Of a stretch of 55,392 nucleotides of DNA, positions 20,288 to 31,195 are shown piece after piece; the stretch's first letter is position 1; every line of letters begins with the position of its first letter. The DNA is from UBA7396 sp036172015. GTDB taxonomy: Bacteria > Patescibacteriota > Gracilibacteria > BD1-5 > UBA6164. The stretch spans positions 1 through 55,392 of the forward strand of contig JAVHSE010000019.1 in the NCBI GenBank assembly GCA_036172015.1, written 5' to 3'. The translations under genes were made by a program, and so were the position numbers. The notes below the pieces were generated by a model, which saw only the letters and a list, made by a program, of their open reading frames with translations, did not search any database and was not told the DNA's origin.

Positions 20288-20321
20288 AAAAAATAGTATA
20301 TTTATAAATATACTATTTTTT
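20288..20321 (+). terminator. Terminator after tRNA-Lys
   Basis: Perfect A/T-rich stem (AAAAAATAGTATATTTA with TAAATATACTATTTTTT) ending in a T run. Confidence 0.85.
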
Positions 20322-20339
20322 TATGCTATTTCTTTTTTT

Positions 20340-20368
20340 TTGCATTTTAGATGATTTTGTGTTATAAT
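20340..20368 (+). promoter_or_regulatory. Sigma-70-type promoter for the giant gene
   Basis: TTGCAT (20340-20345), exactly 17 nt, then TATAAT (20363-20368), placed about 32 nt before the start codon at 20401. Confidence 0.65.
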
Positions 20369-20400
20369 GAAGAAAATATTTTAATTCATAGATATACTTT

Positions 20401-23400
20401 ATGACAAATAATAATGAAACTTTTGATGACTGAAATGAATCAAGTGAAATACATAATAACAAAAAAACATCAAATTTTGATTTTAAAACTCCTATAAATG
20501 AATTTATTGAGGGTTCTATAGTATGAAATCTTGAAAGATTTGATTGAATAATTGGAAATAAAAATTGGGAGGATTTTATTAAATTTTTAAAAAAACCACA
20601 AAATTCTTATTCTCACGAAATATTAAAATCATATGAAGCTGGAAAAGAGTCTAATTATTTCAATTATCTCAATACTCGAATTCTTTCTATAACCTATCCA
20701 ATTCGTGAATTAAAAAATAAATTATTAAAAACTTATGGTTTAGAATATACTTTAGATAATTGACAACAATACTCTTTACAACAACAATTAAATTCGCAAA
20801 ATCAGTGATATTTAAAAACTCTTTATTTTTCTCAAGCGAAAAGAAGACAATTTTTATCTTCTACTTTACATATAGGTCTCGAAAAACTTAATGAAGAAAC
20901 GAATTGATTAACAAAAAAAGATGAACAAATACTCCAAGATATTTTTAATAATAATCTAAATTTTATTCAGCAAGTAATAAATGATAAACAATTACAAGAC
21001 TCTATTTTTACTGTATATAATATGAATTCATATATTCATATTGAACATATATCATATATACTTGATCAGTTTAATGATGAATGAAAAAAATTATTAATCC
21101 AATATTTTATTCCATCTCTTTCTTTAGAAAGTGCAAAAAATATATGAATAGTTGATCAAAAATATATTGACAGAGAATTATGAAAAATAGGAGATAGATA
21201 TTGATTAACTGATACTCAAAAAGCAGAATTTATAGAATCAATTGATTTAAAATATATATTTATAGATACTGATAGTATTGATGAAACAAATATTTTAAAA
21301 ATGCTGAATAATAAATCATATCAAAACATTGCTAATGAAATCAATGAATCAAAACAAGATATGAAAGAAATTGAAATCCTATGAAGAGAAGATTTCTTTA
21401 ATGGTTGTATACATTCACAAAAATTATCTCAGGAGTTTAAAAATTCTATACAACAAAAATTTCAAGTTTGAAATTATATAAATATAGAATCAAGAGATAA
21501 AAAATGAGGAGTTATAAAATATTATTTTTATATTCGTGCATTTACTAGTATGTGAGTAGAGCTCGTAAATATAACCAAAAGAAATTGAATTTCAGCTACC
21601 AATCAATGAAAAATAGATATGAAATCTTTTCAAGAATTATTCACTCTTTTTGAAACGGTTTCAAAAGATCACTTTACAACTATAACTATTGATACAAAAA
21701 CAGATTTAGTAGAAGAGAAAAAAATCCAAGAAATTCCAGAAAAAAATGATATTCAAAATATTACCGATTTAAAAATAGCACTTGATAATATTGATCCAAA
21801 ATGAAATAAAATTGACATAAAAGATATGGCTTTTCAATTTAAAAAATGACTAAATGATAATAGTCCATATGATGAAAATTTTTTCTTTGTTACTTCTTGG
21901 ACAGAAAATTCAATTAAATTAGATAGCTGACAAACTTTTCAGTGAGAACAATTGTCTCAATTTCTAGAAGCATTTGAAATGAATAAATGTACGAGATTTA
22001 AGAAACTTGATTCTGCAGATGATTTTTTTAAAAAAATATCTGAAAAAAATGATACTTTCAAAGATATTATTTTTCATGATGGGAAAATCATACATAAAGA
22101 TCAAAAAGGAAATAAAAATAGAGAATGAATTGATTTATTTGTTGGTGAAAAGGAATCTATTTATATAGATGCTGTCGAAAACAATACTATTAGTTTTCGT
22201 GTATGAGAATATAAAGAATGAGATACTAAAAAAAATGAAGCAAATACATTTAAATCTGATAAAAATGGAAAAAATTGGTGATATACAGAGTTTTATATGT
22301 ATATAAAAAATAAAAAATTAACTCCAAAACAAACAAAAGTCAATGAAACTCTTGATGACAGTCATGGAGACCATATGCATCAGCAGAGAAGTTTATTTAC
22401 ATGATGGATGGGATGGCTTTCAATTATGGAAATTGTAAAATGATGAGAATCTGTTATTAGTACGATTAAACATAATTTAGAAACATGAAATAAATTGAAA
22501 GCAGCAAAAGCAGCACTCTTTTTTTGAAAAGCATTACCAAAACATCTCTATGTAGAATTACAATCAGAAGTGGAAAATAGTGAAAAAGAAACGATGGAAA
22601 AAATAAAAAAAGAATTGACTTGAGTCGACTCAAAAGTTATGTTTCCTATGATAATCCATATATTAGAAAATAAATCAGCTCCTCAATATGAAATAGAAGC
22701 AGCTATGTTCGCTGTATTAAAATATGGGTCGCTTTATCCAAAAGATTTAGCAAAATATAGAGGAAGTTATGTCTGGTTTGAAAAATTATGATGACATAAA
22801 AATATGATACCATGACTTACTGAAAATTTACTAAAAGATGATCCAAATCTTGTCATTACAGAGGAGGTATTGATTCAAAGTTTATTATGACAACAAGCAA
22901 CTTGAGATATACAACCAAAAAGAAGATCAAAAATACATAAAGAATTTTGAGCTACTATACAAGAGTGACTTTCAAAAGAAAAGGGTGATGGAGAAAGAGA
23001 AACCTGATTAAAAATGACAAAAGAATGAAGAATAGCATATATTATGTGAGAGTTTAAGTGAGCAACGTATGCAAATGGTATTGGGTGAATGGAAAATGTA
23101 TGGAAAGCTTGACCAAGTCCTGTTTGGATGATGAATACGATTCCTTTTGTTATTATGGCTTCTTGACTTTCTCTTGAGATACATCAATCACTTATCAATA
23201 CATTGTCAGAATTTGCTAAAAATACACCTTATAACTCTCTAATTCTTTGTAATAGTTTTGATGGAGTAAAAAAATATAATCAATATGTAGAAAGAGTTAT
23301 TGAATTGCATACATGAAGTAAAGATTCTCCTATGTATACAGCATTTCAAGCTTTAAAAAAGCCAAGTGATAAAAAAAATAGAGCTGTGTTAGCAAAAGAT

Positions 23401-24102
23401 TTTTGGGATACCTATTGAGCTGAACTTTATCCAGTGATAAATATGAATGATGGTTTTGTTATTTCAAAAATGAATGAAGAATGAAATGAAAATTTAAAGT
23501 ATTATCATGATATTATTCATTGACTTCTTAACTCATCAGATTTTAATCCAAAAGATAGTGATATTGGAAATGAATTTTATGCAGCTGATAATTCTCCTTT
23601 TGCTCAAACATGAGCACTTCTTTATAAAATTGTTCCAAAAGATAGATGATATTTAGATGGAACTTCAAAAGAAGTAATGAATTCGCATATGAAGTATATA
23701 CATAATGTATTACAAAATCCAAATGTTTGAGAGGAAGGAAAAAAGAAAATATTTAAAGAATCATATAAAAAATTTGAAAGATATCTGTATACGGAAAAAA
23801 TGGATGCTTTTAGAGATAAAAATTTACCACCATTATCTTGAAAACGGTATAACTGATTTAATGTATATAATGAAATGAATAAAAAATGATTTGATTTTTA
23901 TGATGATAAAGTCCATGATTTAGATAACCAAAATGAAATAGATCAATTTGATATAAGATATGATGAATTTTTAGAACAACAATATGCAAAATTAAAAAAT
24001 AGAGATGTTGAAATCAATTCGGAAGATGAATTTATTCAAGAACAACATGAAGTTGAAAAATCTATTGATGAAATACTGACTCCTTCAGCACCATCTATAT
24101 AA
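20401..24102 (+). CDS. Giant protein of unknown function (1233 residues)
   Basis: 1233 residues, no signal peptide at the N-terminus (MTNNNETFDDGNE). The first ~640 residues are helical and polar; residues about 660-760 are more hydrophobic (LFTGWMGWLSIMEIV, then AAKAALFFGKALPKHL), followed by alpha-helical repeat-like stretches. The last ~150 residues are acidic and probably disordered. A His-containing HDDxH-like arrangement is visible at DDSHGDHMHQQ (about residue 651), but no known active site can be assigned. It stands alone between a promoter and a strong terminator, so it is a single-gene unit. I do not recognise the family; it may be specific to this lineage. Confidence 0.75.
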
Positions 24103-24142
24103 ATACTATAAAAGCGAACCGAAGGTTTGCTTTTATAGTATT
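24102..24142. terminator. Bidirectional hairpin shared by the giant gene and uvrC
   Basis: A 19-bp stem (AATACTATAAAAGC, a bulged G, AACC pairing with GGTTTGCTTTTATAGTATT) with a 3-nt loop. The stop codon of the giant gene (24100-24102) and the uvrC stop (24133-24135) lie at or in the stem. Confidence 0.8.
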
Positions 24143-25989
24143 CCATGATTTTCTAAAGTTTCAATTTGAGTGGAAGAGAGAATTTTTTTGAGTATTTCGT
24201 TATTGATAATATTTTCAATACTTCCATATTCTTTTAAAAGTTTTTTTCTGGTTTTTGGTCAAATTCCAGGGAGTTCTTCTAAAATATTTTTTTTACTTGC
24301 TTTTATGCGAGTATCTCGATTAAAAGTGATCGCAAATCTATGAGCTTCGTCTCTGATTTTTTGAATCATTCTGAGTATATTTGATTCTTTATCTATCAAG
24401 ATACTCTCTTTTTTTCCAGGTAAAAATAGTTCTTCTTCTCGCTTTGCGAGTGATACTATTTGAAGAGAATGAATATTATTAAAATAAGATTCTTCCTCTG
24501 CGGACAATGAGAGGTGATGAGATTTGTTTTTCTTTTCGTCTTCGATTATTTGCATAACACTTGAAAGTTGTCATTTTCCACCATCAATTATGATGAGATC
24601 AGGAATATATCAAGTTTTTTTTATTTCTAAAAGTCGTCTTTTCATAATCTCTCTCATCGAATCAAAATCATTTATTTCTCCAACAGAAAGAGTTTTTATT
24701 TTAAATTTTTTATACTTTGAGGTATTTATCTTTCCATTTTCTAAAATACTACGGGATGCTACGGTATGATTTCCAGAAATATGACTAATATCATTGCATT
24801 CAAAAATAATTTCTTTGTTGATAGAAATATATCATAAAAGAGAAAGCAATTCAGTCATATCTTTTTTTGTAAATCATTGAACACTCAGTCATTCCATATG
24901 TTTTTTATAAGCAAATTCAAAGGCATTTTTATAAGCAAGTCATAAAATATCTGTTTTTTCTCAAATTTTTGGAATTTCAATTTTGAGCTTGAGTTCTGTG
25001 AGTATTTCTTTTTCTATATCAATGTTACGAGGAAGTATAAGGGAGAGTTTTTGAGTATTTTCTAAATAATTATTTTCAATAAAAAATTTGATACTTTCAT
25101 CTCTATCACCAAGTTTATTTTCTATTTCAAAATTATAAATTCCACTGATTTTTTCATTTCTTACTTCAATTTTTGAAATATAAAATTTATCATATTTTTC
25201 TAAAAAATTAATAATATCAACATCCTTTCCGATAATATCTTGCACCATTTGATTTTGTTTTAAACTTTCGAGAGAAGTGAGATCTTCTTTGAGTTCCTGA
25301 GCTTTTTCAAAATCAAGATTTTTGGCATACTGCAACATTTTTATTTTGAGATTTTCTGTTACTTTTTCAAAATTTCCGTGTAAAAAATGACGAATATTGA
25401 GAATATCTTCGTTATATTTTTGCATATTTTCATCTTTGAGTAAGCAAGGACCAGAGCATCTTCCAATATAATAGTCGATACAAGGTATTTTTGAACCATT
25501 GGCAGATTTGATTTTTTGGCCTTCAAAAACTATATTACAACTTCTGTGTCAAAATATTTTTTTCGTGATTTTTATTATATTATTTACATTATGAGTCGAG
25601 ATATAGGGGCCAAAATATTCTCAAGATTTGCTTTTAATCCTAGTCTTAATGATTTTTGGAAATATTTCATCAGTGATTTTTATGTAAGTATGACTTTTGT
25701 CATCTTTCATGAGTATATTATATTTTGGTTGATGTTTTTTTATGAGAGTAGTTTCTAACAAAAGACTTTCTATAGCAGTATTAGTGACAAGTATTTCGAT
25801 ATGAAAAATTTCTGAAACCATTTTTTTCTTCGCAAAATTGAGAGTATTATTTGGATTAAAATAGGAATGAACTCTGGCATGTAAATTGACCGATTTTCAA
25901 ATATATATGATTTTTCAATTTTTATTTATATATTGGTATACTCACGGGAGTTTCGGGATATTTTTGAGTATTTCTTTTAATGTATCCAT
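24133..25989 (-). CDS. uvrC: Excinuclease ABC subunit C
   Basis: 618 residues. The N-terminal GIY-YIG endonuclease domain (LPGVYQYINKNGKIIYIGKS, then LLLETTLIKKHQPKYNILMKDDKSH) makes the 3' incision. A UVR motif (YAKNLDFEKAQELKEDL) binds UvrB. The RNase H-like C-terminal nuclease (FECNDISHISGNHTVAS, IIIDGGKGQLSSV) makes the 5' incision, and a terminal helix-hairpin-helix (LEELPGIGPKTRKKLLKEYG) binds DNA. Length and domains are complete. It is the last gene of a minus-strand operon with the PH-like membrane protein and the cyclic-nucleotide-binding-like protein; it starts one base after the stop of the former. Confidence 0.97.
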
Positions 25990-25990
25990 A

Positions 25991-26680
25991 TTATTTACTT
26001 AAATCAATAGCTCATCATTGTTTTTTTATTTCTTTCAAGAGTGATCTTTTTTCTTCGCTATCATCTTTTTTATATCATGAATTTTCAAGATATCAATCGA
26101 CTACTGACGAAAGAGCTTTTAAAATAGTTTCAAAATTTTTTTCTGCTGGTTCCTTTTTTTCCATGGTATGTTTATTTTTTATTTCTTTCAGTTTTTTATC
26201 AATAATTCAAAGATTTTCAAAAGCATGGGAAGCATTTTCGAGTATAAATTTATTTCATCCACCAATTTTGTGTAGAATAATATCTCATTTTCATAAAATT
26301 GAATCAAATATTCCATTTTCGATAAATTCTAATCACTCAATTGAAGTATATTTTATAGAAACACTATTAATATTAAAAAGTTTCCATTCAAAATCTATAA
26401 CACCATCTTCTGTGATTATCCAAACATCATTATACCAATTAAATATATCATACAATCATTTGATAAACATTCCAATTAAAAATATTTCTAAAAGAAAAAA
26501 AGGAATATATCATTTAATAGCATCAGAATAATAATATAAAAAACTAGGAATAATAGCTCAAAAAAAATAATTAATAATTATTTTATCTAAAATAACTATT
26601 ATATGTTTATGTAATATAGTTATTATTTTTGTCGATTGACTAATATGTTGAGAAAAAAATATATTATCAAACTTATTCAT
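25991..26680 (-). CDS. Membrane protein with PH-like domain
   Basis: 229 residues. Two N-terminal spans (IIINYFFGAIIPSFLYYYS and GYIPFFLLEIFLIGMF) are followed by a domain with the strand pattern of bacterial PH (YdbT-like) domains (NDVWIITEDGVIDFEWKLFNINSVSIKYTSIEGLEF). That domain reads as an environment-facing membrane-surface module. A helical, Lys/Glu-rich tail ends the protein. The function is unknown; known bPH proteins scaffold at membranes. Its start codon overlaps the stop of the upstream cyclic-nucleotide-binding-like gene by one base, and uvrC begins just after it. Confidence 0.65.
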
Positions 26681-27078
26681 TATCTATAATTTTTATTATT
26701 TTGAATAATTCTATTGAGTATAGTATTTTTAATATAATCCCCATCGGGATCTCTTTTTATAATTTCAGTGAGTTCTTTTCTAGTGAGTACCAATGTTTCT
26801 ACATCTGTTTCTGCTTGTATAGTTGCTGTTCTTCGTTCATTCATCACGAGTCACATTTCTCAAAATATATCTCATTCAAAAATGGTATTAATATTTTTTC
26901 ATTTCATAGATACACTGACAATTCATCTCACTAAAATATAGGCATTATCAGAAATACTTCATTCTTGTATAATGAGATCTCATTTTTTAAAGGTTGCTTT
27001 TTGAATAGATTTTATACAACTTTCTAAAAAATTATTATCAAATCATTCGAATATATAAAGTGCTTTTAAATTCGTCAT
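26680..27078 (-). CDS. Cyclic-nucleotide-binding-like domain protein
   Basis: 132 residues that are essentially a lone cNMP-binding (CRP/CAP-type) domain: KGDLIIQEGSISDNAYILVRG, then FEGDIFGEMGLVMNERRTATIQAE, then LVLTRKELTEII. The phosphate-binding cassette (GEMGLVMNERRTATI) keeps the key Glu and Arg. No helix-turn-helix follows, so it is not a transcription factor by itself and more likely regulates a partner by contact, perhaps the membrane protein next to it (inference). Its ATG lies 145 nt from a divergent M23 peptidase gene. Confidence 0.85.
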
Positions 27079-27222
27079 TTATTATACATAAAAAAATATT
27101 TTTATTATTATAACTATTTTTTAATTTTATCAATCCTTTTATTTTGTTTTTTTAAAATATATATGATAAAATGTATATAAGTTTTTTATCATAAAAACTT
27201 TATTACTTTTTAAATTTTATTT

Positions 27223-28023
27223 ATGTATCCATTAAAAATAAAAGAAAAATATGATCAAAATAATTTAACAACCCTCTCTCATAGATTTAGTGTAGTATAT
27301 CTTTGAACTTACAAAGATGGAGATTATACTCAAAATATAGGAAGTCATCCTGGAGTTGATATAGTTCCAGAATCAAAAAATCAAGAAGTCGTTTCTGTGT
27401 TAGATGGAAAAATATTCAAATGTGGAGAAGACGGAGCATATGGAAAATTTGTTTTTATAGAACATGAAAATGTTCCTGATCCAGATGATATGTCAAAACT
27501 TACAACCCTTTATAGTTGTTATGAACATTTAAGCGAAGTAAAAGTGAATATCTGAGATATTGTAAAAGAATGAACGCTCATAGGAAAAACTGGAAATACA
27601 GGAAATAGTTTTTGAGAACATTTACATTTTCAAATAGATAGAATACAAGCACCATTTCATGCTTATTGGCCTTTTACTTGAGTAGAAGCAAAAGCTGCAT
27701 GACAATCATTTACTGGAGCTGTAAATATTTGACTTGGAATAGAAAAAGCTCGCATGTATACTATAAATCCATTGGTCTATTTGGATACGGTTTTTATAAA
27801 TAAAATTTCAAATGAAAAGCAAATACAAGAAGTATGAGAAATAAAAAAAGACATGACCATTCCTACTCTTATCAATGATGAAGTAAAACCTATAACACTC
27901 ACTCCAGTTTCTATTGTTCCAGAAGTACCTCTTCCAAAAATAGAAGAAAAACTCGAAGTCATAACATCATCTTCTGACAATCTTATAGTTGATAATTCAG
28001 CAAATATTTTATCTTCATTATAA
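27223..28023 (+). CDS. M23-family metallopeptidase
   Basis: 266 residues. The LytM/M23 core holds His42 and Asp46 in GSHPGVDIVP and the HxH pair in GEHLHFQID. The spacing and the GNTGNS loop fit a zinc endopeptidase that cuts peptide cross-links in peptidoglycan. The Tyr-Glu-His segment (CYEHLSEVKVNIGDIVKEG) supplies the usual third His. No signal peptide is obvious at the start (MYPLKIKEKY), which is odd for a wall-acting enzyme; export may be non-classical or the target unusual. The C-terminal ~70 residues are Pro/Glu-rich and probably disordered. Confidence 0.9.
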
Positions 28024-28038
28024 GCTATAAAAAAAAGG

Positions 28039-28071
28039 AAATCCCTCATCTTGTGGATGAGGGATTTTTTT
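28039..28071 (+). terminator. Terminator after the M23 peptidase
   Basis: 12-bp perfect stem (AAATCCCTCATC with GATGAGGGATTT) followed by T residues. Confidence 0.9.
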
Positions 28072-28129
28072 AACTTCCTTGAAGTATAGATATTAGGGGT
28101 TGCCTAAATAACTTCAAAAAAGTCTAAAA

Positions 28130-28203
28130 TGGTCGGCATGAGAGGACTTTAACCTCCAACTTCCTTTCCATAAAGAAAGGTACTCTGATTGAGTTACACA
28201 CCG
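28130..28203 (-). tRNA. Aberrant 74-nt tRNA, perhaps tRNA-Ile(TAT)
   Basis: A complete cloverleaf can be drawn: acceptor CGGTGTG with CATGCCG (some wobble), D arm ACTC-AATCA-GAGT, anticodon stem CCTTT/AAAGG, variable loop AAGTT, T arm GGAGG-TTAAAGT-CCTCT, and encoded CCA. Several features are abnormal. The D loop has only 5 nt with no GG, the T loop has A where C56 belongs (so G19-C56 is lost from both sides), and the anticodon loop is 8 nt (CTTTATGG) with this pairing, or 6 nt with a sixth stem pair. The likeliest anticodon is TAT (G at 37), decoding ATA; TTA is the other option. It may be a divergent working tRNA or a decaying one. Confidence 0.6.
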
Positions 28204-28240
28204 TTTATTAAGTATTAGTGATTATATATAAAGAAAAAAT

Positions 28241-28281
28241 TTGTCAAATCATTTGACAATTGAAATAAGAAGTATTACACT
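28241..28281 (+). promoter_or_regulatory. Promoter overlapped by a perfect palindrome (putative operator)
   Basis: TTGTCAAA-TCA-TTTGACAA at 28241-28259 is a perfect 8-3-8 inverted repeat. Its right arm contains TTGACA (28253-28258), which is 17 nt from TACACT (28276-28281), so the palindrome covers the -35 box of a consensus-like promoter for the gene starting at 28312. A dimeric repressor or activator is the natural reader. Confidence 0.65.
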
Positions 28282-28311
28282 ATGATTGTTTATAATATAA
28301 CTTTTTTCAAT

Positions 28312-31113
28312 ATGAGAAAAACAAAACAAGCCTTTTCAATGGTAGAGCTTATTATAGCTATATCAATCGTTATTATTCTTTGAATGGTAGCCGTTACTTC
28401 TATGGATAGTGTGAAAGATAAATCAAATAATACGAGAATATTATCTGATATAGATACTTTAAAAAATGGATTCAAATCGTATTTACAAGAAAAAAGTGAA
28501 TACCCGATGCCGAAATGAAATCTCAAATTTTATGGAGAAGATACTGGATATAGACATACTTATGATGATGCATTTTGAGTGAGTGGATTTGTTACTGATG
28601 ATACTCTTCCAAAAAAGTATCTCAATAATTTGCTACTCGATCCCAAAACACAGCAATATTATGCTTATGCAAAAACAAAAAATACTGATAATTTTGAAAT
28701 AGCATGAGTCGTATTTGAAAATAATAATCCAAGTTCTTTTGTTTCATGAGATTGGAAATGAGAAACTTGACCATACAACCTCGTAAAAGAATATGCATGA
28801 CCAAATTTCGTATTTGATAAATCAACTGAATATTTTGCTTATAATCCATATGAAAAAATGCTTGTTGCTAAAATATCAAGTTTTAGTGGAACTGTAGAGA
28901 TTAATGGTGCATCATTTACTGATACAGAAATTCTTACATATAATTTATGACAATGAGATAGAGTTAGTATTTCAACAGGATGAACTTTGAATTTATACTA
29001 TTCAGATGGAAGTAGTTCTGTTCTTGGAGATACCCTCTCTCGTTCAGAAGTAGTGCTCGCAAATATGAAATTTGTTGAAGATAATAATTTATTTACTTCT
29101 ATAAAACTCGCACTCAATGTCGGAAGTTTATGGACGAAAGCATCAAAACTTTCTGATAAATCTGATTTTGAAGTATACACCACTGATGCTGTAGCTGCCG
29201 TAAGAGGAACGATTTTTTGAGTAACAAAAAGTGGTGCCTTGAATTCAAATTTAGTCGTACAAGAATGAAAAGTTGAAGTAAAAGATGTTCCAGTACTTAC
29301 GAGTGGAGAAACTATTGAAAATAAAATAGAAAAAGGAGAAAATATAGGAACTTCATTTACTCCTGAACAAACTGGATGAGTGATGCAAATAGAAAGTAAT
29401 AAATCATATATAGAGGTACTCCCATGAACGGCTGTAAAATGAGTAAAAGTTGAAAATCCTACTGGAACTCCACCATCAAATCCAACTGCTTCGACATGAA
29501 GTATAGCTACTATTCCAACCGAAGCACAAGACACCATTATAAAAAATATCCCTGAATTAAATGAAAATATTCAAACAGAAGTGCAAAATTATTCAAAAAG
29601 TGGAACTGATCTCAAAATAAATCTTACACTGAATAAAACTTTTCAAAAAGCACAATATTTAAACTTAGTAAAAGATAAAATTACATATAAATTAAATAAT
29701 ATTTGAATAAATAACTGGTCATCAACAGGAGTACTTATGGTAACTTGAAGCACTGTTTTTAATACAGAAACTACTGGTACAGCTTCTCTTCTAGATATTA
29801 CTTGATCCGTAGATACAGAATTAAAATTTTCATTTTGTCATGTTAAAAACGGAAGAACTCGTTGTTCAAAAGAATTAAAAATAGTTCTGAGTAATCAAGT
29901 CAGTTATACTATTGATAGCAAAGAAATAGATTCTTGTGATAAGGATATTGATAAAATATATCAAAAATTACTCAATAAAAAAATATCTCAAGTAGAATGT
30001 CAAAGAATATTAAAAAATATTGAAGCATTGACGAGTAAAAAATGATACAATAAAGATGATATAAACGAAATAAAACAAGCTGTTCTCAAGAATGATTTGG
30101 ATAATAATCTTTCTGGGGCTGATTGTATGAGTTATCAAAAGAGAAATGGAATATTAACTGGAACTTGATTTGCAAATTGTAAACCATCACAAGTAAAATT
30201 TAATGGAGAAAAAGTTGAAAATCTTCTTGCTGGAGAGTGATATGAACTCGCTGCTTATGCTGGGTATAATACTTATAATCAGAAATGGAAGGGAGGTGAT
30301 AATGAAAATTTCTTTCAAACATCATTTTGAATGTATAAAGATAAAACTAATTATGTTGTATATAATCAGAATCAATTAATGGTATGAAATTGAAGATGGA
30401 AACCACCGTATAATATAGATAATTGAATATTTTGAGTAGCTACACCGTATTCAACTTTTAATTATCCAAATGCATCTTTTAATAATTCAAATAGTACAAT
30501 AAAAACAAAAGATTGAATTCAATGAGTATTTATAGATAATGCATGAGATGATAGTTATCTCACATACGATATTCACGATTTAGATTTAAAAAATTTTGCT
30601 GTCGAAATGAGTGTCAGAGGAGCTGCTTTGAAGAGAACGACATGATCTAATCCACCTAGCAATAAATATACTTTATTTAGAATCAATGACGATAATTTTC
30701 TTAAATTACAAACAAATGGAGATCTTAAAATTTTAGATATTACTATAGTTCATAACACACTTATACAAAAATTAACAGATGACAATAAATTTTATAGAGT
30801 AGTCGTTCGATTTGAAGATAAAAAAGTAAAAAATATATCCATATATGATGGAGAAAAAGAAATAATTTCTTGATCATCAACAAGTGAATCTTTAAATTGA
30901 GTATGAGATATTGAAAATATTTATATAGGAAGTAATAAATCATGATTAATATATGTAAATCAATGGAATGATATTATTGATTCTGTAAAAATTTATACAA
31001 AGTGAGAAAAAGTTATAAAAGAAGTGAAAGTTGACAAAGTAGATGATGAAGTAACACTAAGTTATTCAGTAAAACAAACACAAAAAGAAAAATATGATAA
31101 TGGAAAGGAGTAA
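28312..31113 (+). CDS. Pilin-like protein with FecR and LamG-like domains
   Basis: 933 residues. The N-terminus is a type IV prepilin signal: RKTKQA then FSMVELIIAISIVIIL, with Glu at +5 and Ala in place of the usual Gly at -1. Residues about 185-325 form a FecR-type domain (SFSGTVEING, GDRVSISTGG, TDAVAAVRGTIFGVTKSG, VVQEGKVEVKD). The middle is Thr/Asn-rich; the C-terminus (about 700-900) resembles a LamG/concanavalin fold (FAVEMSVRGAALKR, KYTLFRINDDNFLKLQTNG). It would be processed by a prepilin peptidase and displayed on or near the pilus as a large adhesin or minor pilin (inference). It is preceded by a palindrome-covered promoter. Confidence 0.85.
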
Positions 31114-31148
31114 TAATAAAGAGATTAAAAAATAAATTTTGAGAATAG

Positions 31149-31191
31149 AAAAAAAGCTATAAAATAAACATAAATATTTTATAGCTTTTTT
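31149..31191 (+). terminator. Terminator between the pilin-FecR gene and polA
   Basis: AAAAAAGCTATAAAAT pairs with ATTTTATAGCTTTTTT across a short loop, with a T run. Confidence 0.8.
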
Positions 31192-31195
31192 ACAA

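Noticed and set aside
28130..28203. Suppressor tRNA that reads UAA (anticodon TTA)
   Set aside because: Position 37 would be T, and general UAA readthrough would extend nearly all genes here; TAT is the more sensible anticodon.
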